Source: Rutpela maculata (lineage: Eukaryota; Arthropoda; Insecta; Coleoptera; Cerambycidae). From it: 64,000 nucleotides of DNA. Shown piece after piece: positions 55,816-64,000 of this stretch (the first letter of the stretch is position 1; the number at the start of each line of letters is the position of its first letter). Under the pieces are notes generated by a model, which was not told the origin of the DNA, ran no database searches, and worked only from the letters and a program-made list of their open reading frames with translations. The DNA is taken from positions 22,049,821 through 22,113,820 of the forward strand of contig OW386291.2 in the NCBI GenBank assembly GCA_936432065.2, read 5' to 3'. A program made the translations under genes and the position numbers.

Positions 55816-57212
55816 TCTATTTATTTATTTATTTTATTTATTTATTTATTTATTTATTTTAATTACGCTCACCCAACAGGTTTAGCCCAATTACAGGGGA
55901 GCACCTAAACACTACAACATGTTTATGTACAGATATAATAGATGTAAATATTATAATTCAATAATAATGTATACCAAAATAAAAATACAAACTGATAACA
56001 CAGAAGGACAAATATATACAATAAAAACAAAACAATTTATAACACCTCTGACAGAATATTTTTTAAAGCAGTTCGTTTCACAGAGAAAATATCACAGTTA
56101 GTTTGTATTTTGTTGTAAGAATTACACATTTTAAAAAGGGGAGAGTTAAGATGGTTGTTTGTATTGGCCAATTCGGGTAAGTAAAAGGTATAAGAATTTC
56201 TTGTACAGTGAGAAGGGATATTAAAAGATATTAAAGATAAAAATTCTGAGTCATCAACATTCGCATGAAGTAATTTATGTAGATACATTATATAATTGAT
56301 GTTCCGCCTTTTTTCTAGTGACTGAAAGTTATATTTTTTTAGTAGTTGAGCCATGGGTATATCCTGATCATAGACACCCGTGTCTTTGTAATTCACGTAC
56401 CTTAAAAATTTGTTTTGTACTCTTTCTATAGTGTTTATATGACATTGGTAATGTCGGCTCCATATAATGGAGGCATACTCTAATAAACCTCTAACATACG
56501 ACACATATAAAGTTCGTATACAATTAATATTTGTAAATTGCCTAGTACTGCGAACTATGAAACCATACATCTTGGTTGCCTTTTTTGATATATCTAATAC
56601 GTGGTTGTTAAAGGTAATGCCCGAGTCAAATGTCACCCCCAAGTCTCGCACCTCTCCAACTCGTTCCAATAATGTTTCGTTTATATTATAATCAAATACC
56701 AATGGTGATTTTTTCCTCGTATAGGTCATAATACTACATTTTTGTATATTAAATAGTAGTTTGTTCTTAACAGACCAATTATAGATATTATCCAGATCTG
56801 TTTGTAAATTAAGGCAATCGGTAATAGATTCAATGTTTGTGTATATTTTTAAATCGTCTGCAAATAATAAATATCGAGTGGTTTTTATTTCTTTTGTCAA
56901 ACTGTTAATAAACATTAAGAACAATAAAGGTCCGAGATTGGAACCCTGCGGTACCTCGGAAACAGCAACAAATGGCTCTGATACAATACCTCTAACAACA
57001 ACCCGCTGTAACCGATTGTTTAGGTAAGACGTCATAAAATTAATCAAGTTAAGGTGAAAACCGTAATCACTGTGCAACCTGTTCAGCAGGATACTGTGCG
57101 AGACAGAATCAAAAGCCTTAGCAAAATCCGTATAAACTATGTCCACCTGGCATCGCTTATTTAGTGAGTCGGATATAAACTGAGTGACATTGCTTAAATT
57201 ACTTACTCTATT
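55816..57212 (-). mobile_element. 5'-truncated LINE with (TAAA)n tail
   Basis: On the minus strand the element ends in repeated TAAA (plus 55816-55860) and begins abruptly at about 57212, next to the tail of another LINE. Only the C-terminal half of the reverse transcriptase and its tail are present. Confidence 0.85.
56037..57206 (-). pseudogene. LINE reverse transcriptase, C-terminal part
   Basis: The open frame begins upstream of the first ATG (57146) with SNVTQFISDSLNKRCQV and continues VDIVYTDFAKAFDSVSH, then VPQGSNLGPLLFLMFINSL and the catalytic LLFADDLKIY. The thumb and C-terminal region follow, with LGVTFDSGITFNNHV and YGLL/RGLLEYASIIWSRH-type text, to KNILSEVL. FADD is the polymerase active site. 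The endonuclease and the first RT blocks are missing through 5' truncation. 369 codons without a stop suggest moderate age. It is a different LINE lineage from the neighbour at 57.2-61.2 kb. Confidence 0.88.
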
Positions 57213-57408
57213 TAATAATAATAATAATAATAATATTTATTCATGTAAGCCGTATAAAATACAGATATGAAAAGTCATAAAAGGTATACACAATTAAAAA
57301 AATAAAATAAAATAGTGACAAGCAACAAAATAAAATAACAGATAACATAAGTAACATACACATTTCTTGCAAATATCCAGTCAATATACATATTAGATAC
57401 ATTTATAT

Positions 57409-57867
57409 TTAAAAAGTACCACTTAAGAATTCGCCAGCGCTATAATAGCATCCATTAGAAAGTAAAGTTCTAACTTCCTTTTTATATATCATATAATTTG
57501 ATATGTTCTTTACATGGGCTGGTAGTTTATTATAAAATGTTATACAGTTATAGGTTGGTGATCGTTTAAATGTAGTGGTATTGTGTCGGGGGATACGCAA
57601 AAGATTGCCATGTCTTGTACTGTGATCATGGACAGCGGAATTAGCTTCAAATAAATGAAGATTTTTTTGCACGAAGGTTTTACATTTATATATATAAATA
57701 GCAGGTGCAGTTAAGATGTCTTTATCTTTAAACACTTGTCGGCAACTTTCATTAGTTTTCATATTAAATATTAATCTTAGAATTTTCTTTTGAGCAATAA
57801 AAATTCTACTGAAGTCTTTACCACGACCCCAGCTAATAATATTCAAGGAAATGTGTGAATATGCCAT
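57409..57867 (-). pseudogene. LINE ORF2, C-terminal tail
   Basis: Reads SLNIISWGRGKDFSRIFIAQ, KKILRLIFNMKTNESCRQVF and TFYNKLPAHVKNISNYMI. This matches in type the tail of the 21 kb LINE (IIQKRIIRLIFGM, SCREIF, YYNLLPHEIKD). Separated from the RT core by an indel. Confidence 0.8.
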
Positions 57868-58672
57868 TGCATAGTATATATTTAAAAGACCCGAGATTCA
57901 TTTGTAAAATGGCGTAGTAGGCCTTATTTAGTTTTTTACTAACATTGTCAATCTGATCATCCCAGGTAAGTCTATTATTCAGGTGAGTACCTAGAAACAC
58001 TACTGAATCCGAAAATTCAATACCATCTACCAGTTGAATATCACTCGTAATATCCCTTCGAATAAAAAAATTTATGTATTTAGTTTTCTTGCTGTTCATG
58101 ATTAGTCTGTTTCGTTGACACCAAGTGTCAAATTCACAAATTGCACATTTGATTGCTGATTCAAGTGCCTGAGGGGATTCTGCGGATACAGTAATTGTAG
58201 TATCATCCGCATACATTGTGAGGACCCCACTAGTGATATGTTCTGGCAGATCATTTATAAATATCAGAAACAACAGTGGTCCTAGCACCGAACCCTGTGG
58301 AACCCCAAGCTTAACGTTATGTGGTGCAGATGTGGTACCATTAACTTTAGTGACCATGGTTCGCTCTTCCAGATATGATTTAATCCAGTTGATTATGTTG
58401 TTAGGCAAATTAATACTAACTAATTTTTTTATTAGAAATTCAGAGCTTACTGAATCGAATGCCTTAGATAAGTCAAAAAATAGAGAAGCAACACATCTAC
58501 CATTGTCTACTTGTTGATAAACGTAATTTAATAAATCGCAAGCTGCTGTCTCTATTGACTTGTTGGTTCTAAATCCGTGTTGAAAACTAGAAAGTATATT
58601 ACTATTTTCTAAATAAGTCGAGAGGCGGTTAGATAATAATTTTTCTAATAATTTAGCTAGCGTATTAAGCAA
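57833..58672 (-). pseudogene. LINE ORF2, reverse transcriptase core
   Basis: Contains LLEKLLSNRLSTYLE, FQHGFRTNKSIETAACDLLN, LFFDLSKAFDSVSSEFLIKK, GVPQGSVLGPLLFLIFINDL and LTMYADDTTITVSAE, the catalytic YADD block. Thumb-like text continues to NKAYYAILQM. The frame is lost at about 57860-57880. Close in text to the LINE at 21.8-23.9 kb. Confidence 0.9.
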
Positions 58673-58715
58673 AGATATTTGCCTGTAGTTGTCGACATTT
58701 TCAACATCGCCTTTT

Positions 58716-59981
58716 TTATACAGGTAAGTCTATTAGCGCAATTTTAAATATATTTGGAAAACATCCTTGATATATTGATTGATTAAACAAATATACCAGT
58801 GGTTTCATTATAATATCTAGAATATTTGAGATAGTTGAGAGAGATAGCCCATCTATCCCACATGATTTTTTATTTTTCATTTGACTTAGAGTTTCTAAAA
58901 TATCCTGCTCTGTGATAGGTTCTGAGATAAATGCTACAAGATTATTATTAGAAAGAGTTGTGCAAGGGAGTGCCAAATTTTGACCAAAGTGATTGAGAAT
59001 ATTATGTTCCGCGCTACAAGAAAAATAGTTGGCAAATATGTTGGAAATTTCATCTGGATTAGTTACCAAATCACCATCGCATCTAAGCATTATTTTATTA
59101 TCTCTATTAGTTGTTTTGCCTAATTTAAAATTAATAATTTTCCAGGTCTCTTTGGTCTTGTTGTGGGCTTGATTTATTTTTATATTATAAAAATTTCTTT
59201 TTGCCAGTTTGATGTTCAGTTTATGTTCTTTTTTCCTAGTATTGTATAATGCTTTAATTTCAGGAATGCCAGAGTTCGTCATTAACCAGTACAATTGCTT
59301 TAGTGTATCACCTTCTTTAATAATGTCTTGAGTTAGCCAGTAGTTATAGTTACATTTTATTTTATTTACTTTTTTAATAGGACAAGTTAGATTAAAAACC
59401 CATATCAAACATTCCACAAATGACTGGAAACTCTCGTTAATATTAAGAGTGTATAGGTATGACCAATTTATGCTATTCAGTTTAATTCTATATTCACGTA
59501 AATTATTTGTACCGAGTTGTCTAGTAAAAAATATTTCATTATTTTTTGCTGGCAGAACACTATTGATAGATTTAAGACTCAAGAAATGAGAGAGATGATC
59601 AGCTACATTAGGTTGTATCAAATAGCACTCAAACAGTGGGGCAGGCAGCGATGTTACCATGTAATCAATACAGGTAGAGCTAGTGTGGCCATTATTATTA
59701 GTAAAAATTCTGGTATCACCAGCTGTAGACATATTTAGCTCGAAAGAATTAAATATATCTAATAATAATTTAGTGTTGATGTTATTTTTTAAATTAAAAT
59801 CAATATTAAAATCACCACAGAGCACAATATAATTGGACTTATCAGCAGCCATATTGAGAGCTTGTGATAGGTTGTAAATGAAGATATTGATATCACCGTT
59901 AGGAGGCCTACAAACAGTAACAATAGATAACCTGAAATGATCAGTCTTATAGCATATATAGCACACATCTCGATATGGCAT
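58716..59981 (-). pseudogene. LINE ORF2, endonuclease C-terminal part to first RT block
   Basis: Continues with CYKTDHFRLSIVTVCRPPNG, IVLCGDFNIDF, TCIDYMVTSL and VADHLSHF, the remaining endonuclease blocks. A linker with YWLTQDIIKEGDTLKQLYW follows, then the RT start KNKKSCGIDGLSLSTISNIL. It ends at a stop after KIALIDLPV, where a frameshift interrupts the first RT motifs. Confidence 0.85.
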
Positions 59982-60259
59982 CCTACAGACAGTTGCTTGA
60001 CAGTTTTTAGTTCAGTGGCGTCTTTATCCGCTGATATGAAAATGAGCGATCCACCGCGTATATGATTGCTCCTAGAATAAGCAGTACAAAGTTTATAGTT
60101 CGGGAGATGTATGTTTAATATATCATCATTACACATCCAATGTTCCGAAATACATAAAATATTAATTTTTCTTTTAATTACCAGTAATTCAATCGAATTA
60201 AAATTGTTTATAATTCCTTGCACGTTTACATGACAGATATTGATATCTTCGTTTACCAT
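59955..60259 (-). pseudogene. LINE ORF2, N-terminal endonuclease part
   Basis: Starts MVNEDINICHVNVQGIINNF, then ILCISEHWMCNDDI, GGSLIFISADKDA and VGCHIEMCAI. NVQGI and SEHW are the first catalytic blocks of the APE-type endonuclease. A one-base indel in a TATATAT stretch near 59955-59965 ends the frame; the continuation is in the next frame. Confidence 0.85.
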
Positions 60260-60339
60260 TACATTTAAACAATCACCATTTACATTAGGGATGTTATTTA
60301 GGTTTATAATTTCAGGATTAATATTATTTGATTGGATAT

Positions 60340-61143
60340 TTATGTCACAAAAGATATCTGAGATAGTTTCGGGTATAAAAAATCTGCTGCCTTATTTGAT
60401 GTAGGCATGTCATTTTGCGACACCTGAATGTCCAGGATACTATCACTATTATCAGTGTCTTCCACTACAACACAGTCTGCAGTGTTATGTAAGCTTAAGC
60501 TCTCTGTAGCCGGAATACTATCAAAGTTGGGAGTAACTTGCCTAACAGGCATTACGTCATTTGGACTAATAAATATCAGCGTCTTCGATATGAAGCAGTT
60601 GTTAACAATTAAATTTTCCAAGTTCTTGATAATAATTTCACTTTTTATTTTACGACCTTGACTATTGATTTCAAAAAACATCATGTTACCCTCCGTGAAA
60701 CTATTGAATTTCATAATGAAATTTTGGAGTCTACTATTGTATTTATGGATACGAACATTACGAGATTTGTTACTAGTAAATGGAACGGACGAGAAGATAA
60801 TGTTGGTATGTCTACATTTTTTTAGATTTTCACATATAAATTTAAAAGACGGAAATTTATTTCTGCTTAGATCATTCTTACCCGCCATTATAATTAGAGT
60901 ATCTTTTTTTGTTAATTGTTCGGACATGTTACCCAGATTTTCCATAACTGATGACAATGGTGCATCGGGTTTAATAAATGACGTTATTTGGTGGTTTGGT
61001 AATCTTCTGCGCAATTTCAGATTTAGTCCATGTCCTAGGTCGTCGGTAAGAAGTATAATTTTATTTTTGTTTTTATTCTTATCAGGCGAAATTATATTCT
61101 TTTTACTAGTATATGGTTTCTTGGTTAATATAGTTGATCTCAC
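60340..61143 (-). pseudogene. CR1-type LINE ORF1, SGNH esterase-like domain, N-terminus missing
   Basis: 267 codons, opened by GTG directly after a stop, so the true start is lost. IILLTDDLGHGLNLKLRRRL corresponds to esterase block I, where GDS is expected; here it reads TDDL, so the catalytic serine is not present. IIMAGKNDLSR matches the GxND block III. The region from about residue 190 onward is Ser/Asp-rich and unassigned. In intact CR1 elements this protein is thought to act with ORF2 in the RNA-protein particle. Confidence 0.6.
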
Positions 61144-61282
61144 CTATCAACTTCTACAACCTTGCATAAGTTCATCAGGCTCTCCCCAAAAATAAGAACT
61201 CACAAATATACACCCACTAGCCAAAAAAACCGCAACGAATCAGCACGCTTCCGTTCACTCACACATATCTCCAATGAAAAAG

Positions 61283-62020
61283 GATAAATTATAAATTGGT
61301 AATAACTTTTATGTTGTCTTCAATATTAGTCGTAATAGAATTACCTACATTAAAAAATGTGCAAGTGGGTGATTTTCACACTTCTCTTTGCTTCCTGCGG
61401 TAAGGATGTTAACATATAAGAAATAGAATAAGAAAGAATGGACGATTTTCACAGCTTCGTGTAAAGTTAACGAACGATATTTTCTTAAAATCGGTCTAGC
61501 AATGTTTAAATGAAATATTATTGAATTTTATAGTTTTAATTTTTTTAAATTCGTTGAAGTAAGCGTTGTTCAGTGCCAAACTGAGCAAAAATATGTAAAA
61601 ATCAGTTAGAATTAGTGATTGTGAATAGAAATATAGTAATAGAGAAGTTGCATGATTTTTTTTTATAATGAAAATCGATACAGCATCAAGAAAAAGATAT
61701 ATAAAAATGTAAAATTTACTATTTTTTGAATGTTAATACAGCGAGAAAATAAATAATTTCAGTGAGGAATTTGGATATTTCAAAACGGCAGTTATTTGGC
61801 GCCATTAACTGTGAGGTTTTCCGTTATGATTTGTCCATCGAAATTAATAACAAACGGGAAGGTGCACTCGACTAGAGAAAGTGACACAGAGAGAGAAACT
61901 TGCGTGCACTATTCCATCCTTTTTCTCGGTCTGAATACAGACGGTTAAGCCAATCGGACGTTTTCTTCAACCGATCAGATCTTGTCAGACAAGGACGGAA
62001 TAGTAAACGGAAGTTTCTTT
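61283..62020. repeat. Dispersed repeat R, copy 2
   Basis: Shares TATGTTGTCTTCAATATTAG, TTTGCTTCCTGCGGTAAG, GTGCCAAACTGAGCAAAAAT and CAGATCTTGTCAGACAAG with 44550-45560 in the same order. It lacks the hAT MITE present in the first copy. It directly precedes a THAP-like exon start, so R may include the 5' region of a multicopy gene or element. Confidence 0.7.
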
Positions 62021-62181
62021 TTCCGTATAAACATGCTTCAGTAGTTTCGTATATCTAAACAATTACGATGGGTTTGTCAAATGTCAGTTTACTGTTTATT
62101 GTTTACAGTCCGTTTACCAAGTTCTTGTTTGTGGTGTTATTGTGTTATTACTTGGTTAATGAGCTAGTGAACAACATTATT

Positions 62182-62238
62182 ATGACTTACAAATATTGAA
62201 TTGCGCCTAAATGTAAAACTAAGAGTATCACTACTAAT
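62182..62238 (+). pseudogene. Degenerate THAP-like first exon
   Basis: ATG is followed by TYKY, a stop (TGA), then IAPKCKTKSITT. THAP zinc fingers begin with C-x2-4-C; here the expected first cysteine codon reads TGA, one base from TGC or TGT. The similarity break near 62238 suggests an insertion follows directly. Many insect THAP genes and P-element relatives start this way, but too little is present to decide between them. Confidence 0.35.
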
Positions 62239-62571
62239 ATCCCAATAAACATTTCACGGTACTAATGGTAACACCTAGTTATATAAAGAATATATAATGG
62301 TAATGAAGTTATATAAGAAAGGTTTCAGTAAGCACCTAGAGTCACCAAGGTTTATTAAGATTTTATAAAATTACTGTAAGTTACAGGTATATAATGAAGT
62401 GTTATAAATATTTCCATCACCATTTTATAAAGTCTCTGCCTATAGTAATCATTACTAAAATATGTATAACAAGTTTATATAAGGCTTGCCGTTACCTTTA
62501 TTATAAAACTAATATTTCCTAGGTTATATAGCAGTATTGTTAATTACCTTTATAAAATCTAGGAAATAATA
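62239..62571. repeat. Short-motif AT-rich repeat block
   Basis: Words such as GTTATATAAG, TTTATAAA, AGGTATATAA and GGTAAT recur many times in both orientations without a fixed period. The same vocabulary returns at 63060-63300 and 63840-64000. Confidence 0.5.
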
Positions 62572-62955
62572 GTGTTTAGGTGTGTATACTATAAAACTTT
62601 TGGTAATCAATTTAGTGAAAAAAATTCCTTGTATAAACTTCTATTACATTCAGTGAAGCATGTTACCCTTATAAACCTTGATAATGCATCATTCGTTACC
62701 TCAGAAAGTGTAAATTCATATCGGGTGTCATCATCAAATTCATTAAAAAAATGTACAAAATCAAATCAAGAAGATATGTCTCTACACAAAAACGAAATAT
62801 TAGAGCAAGATGTAAATATTAAAAACAAAAAAACCCATAATAATGGAAAGAGTAGTGAAACCGCTTTACTTATTTGTAACAATATTGAGACTCTCAGTGA
62901 AATGGAACATGAGACACAATGGTTAATGAGGGCAATTTGTGCCCTGGTTCTTTAG
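62572..62955 (+). CDS. Hypothetical protein or exon, unrecognised
   Basis: 127 codons, MFRCVYYKTFGNQFSEKNSL to ICALVL. The composition (Ser, Asn, Lys-rich, then acidic) is protein-like, with no low-complexity bias, membrane segment or known domain. It sits between blocks of TTATATAA-type repeats and downstream of the THAP-like start, so it could be a later exon of that gene or part of a transposon. No splice site was confirmed. Confidence 0.3.
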   Translation: MFRCVYYKTFGNQFSEKNSLYKLLLHSVKHVTLINLDNASFVTSESVNSYRVSSSNSLKKCTKSNQEDMSLHKNEILEQDVNIKNKKTHNNGKSSETALLICNNIETLSEMEHETQWLMRAICALVL

Positions 62956-64000
62956 TGTGCACTATTTTAAAAGACATTACTACTAAACCACACAATCACA
63001 TGCATATCATATTTTTTCAGGTTATAATGGATAAATGACATAAAATGTCATTTCCATATGTAACCAAAGGTATATAATAAGTATATAACATCACGACAAG
63101 TAATATGTTGCTATAATATTTTTAAAGGACATTTGAAAGCCTTTAAGTTTTATAATAACACTTCTAAGAACATTAAATTACTCAAGAGTATATAGTGAAC
63201 CTAAAGCTTTATAACAACACTGTTTAGAGTTATATAGTATTACTTGAGTTTATATAAGGTCACCATGAGTGATATTACAGTTTCCAGTGTTTATAAGTGA
63301 ACTACACATTGCTTCTGCCATGATGTTGAGTTACAATGGAGACGCCATTTATGACTCCTTATTAAAATATAACATTTGACTTATTTTTACTATCTTGAAG
63401 CCAAAATATGCACTTGTTTGATGTAATCACTTTTATCGATTTTTTATATGAAATTTCTATAAAACGCATTTATGTAATTTTCAGATCCGTAAATTAAACT
63501 TGACTGTTAAAAGGTATTTTAGAAGCCCCTGCAATTTTTAGGACTATTTTGTTCATGTTTGCAGTAATAAATCGCTCGCAATAGAATTTTGACCTAGGGG
63601 AATATGAAAACTTAGTAAATAAAGTACCTACAGTTGATTATATTATTCATCCATGTTCATTTTATTTCATAAAATGACAGAAATGGTTAACTTGGAATAT
63701 TTGAACGTGAGAAGAAAGTAGGTACATATAAATGATATGCGTCCAAGAGAGAAAACATATATTTGCGTAACAGAAGTCAGAAATACAATTAAGTAAAGGT
63801 GGTCTGGTTACAGAAATATTACCAACACCATTATATGCAAAGTTTATAGGGGTAACTGAAACGTTTATATAACTACATTTCATCACCAAAGATAATAGTC
63901 TTAAGTTATATAAGAAGTTATATAAAGGTAACGAGAATATTTCTATTACTATTGGTTATAAACTCTGAAGTTATACACTGTTACTAAACAAAGGTGTTGG
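62956..64000. repeat. AT-rich DNA with the same short-motif repeats
   Basis: TTATATAA / TTATAATAACA words dominate about 63060-63300 and 63840-64000. The stretch between holds no recognisable gene. The repeats run past the window end. Confidence 0.45.

Larger units (their letters stand above)
57213..61200 (-). mobile_element. CR1-like LINE, nearly full ORF2, frameshifted
   Basis: Minus strand. The 3' end has (ATT)n repeats (plus 57213-57240), and the 5' limit is at about 61200. Two gene regions: an esterase-like ORF1 part (61143-60340) and ORF2 in four frame segments (60259-57409). An ORF1 with an SGNH esterase-like fold is characteristic of CR1-group LINEs. Confidence 0.85.

Noticed and set aside
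60665..61195. 176-codon plus-strand frame
   Set aside because: Antisense shadow of the LINE ORF1 esterase-like region.

Overview
This is AT-rich animal nuclear DNA, almost certainly from an insect with a large, repeat-rich genome. The evidence is a spliced NOP53 gene start with GT..AG introns, a tRNA-derived SINE, CR1/Jockey-like LINEs, a Ty3/Gypsy-type LTR element, several hAT, pogo/Tigger and Tc1/mariner-like transposons, and an unusually high density of palindromic (foldback) elements. There are no operons, CRISPR arrays or prokaryotic signals. I cannot place the species; a beetle or hemipteran is plausible. All functional assignments come from motif recognition in the translated sequence, without database searches.

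Layout. 1-5 kb: hairpin-rich unknown DNA, a ~122 bp minisatellite, and a hAT foldback (2063-4208) that carries an inverted copy of a short coding segment. 5.2-5.8 kb: the first three coding exons of NOP53 on the minus strand, the only clear host gene. 6.3-9.4 kb: a TTAA-flanked MITE, a dimeric tRNA-like SINE, and a degenerate TIR element with a hAT MITE inside it. 9.5-18.8 kb: a nested stack. An outer TIR element (9476-18782) carries a broken gene with a Cys-rich tail. That gene is split by a hAT foldback (10377-14411), which is split by a 3.4 kb hAT transposon (10820-14223, transposase broken by one frameshift). The right arm of the outer element is split by a 3.2 kb pogo/Tigger transposon (15578-18763, also frameshifted near its C-terminus). 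19.5-25.7 kb: a hAT MITE, a mariner-like element with ~630 bp palindromic arms holding a 5'-truncated LINE, and a second hAT foldback. 26.6-36.5 kb: foldbacks, a LINE remnant, a long polypyrimidine tract and GC-rich inverted repeats.

38.2-44.1 kb: a ~254 bp satellite array (about 24 copies) with higher-order blocks, abutting a decayed mariner-like transposase. 46.2-47.6 kb: a second copy of that transposase. 47.7-52.6 kb: a TIR element interrupted by a young Gypsy-type LTR element (47819-51803). The two LTRs look identical, and its 915-codon frame joins Gag and protease to the integrase zinc-binding and C-terminal regions, with reverse transcriptase, RNase H and the integrase core missing. 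53.2-55.7 kb: a mariner-like foldback with a Transib/RAG-RSS-like palindrome inside it, then a four-part alternating palindrome. 55.8-61.2 kb: two LINEs on the minus strand, head to tail. 61.2-64 kb: a dispersed repeat also found at 44.5-45.6 kb, a degenerate THAP-like first exon, and AT-rich short-motif repeats.

Nothing here forms a pathway. The biology is mobile-element ecology: nested insertion, inverted duplication of element ends, non-autonomous elements mobilised in trans, and satellite expansion.
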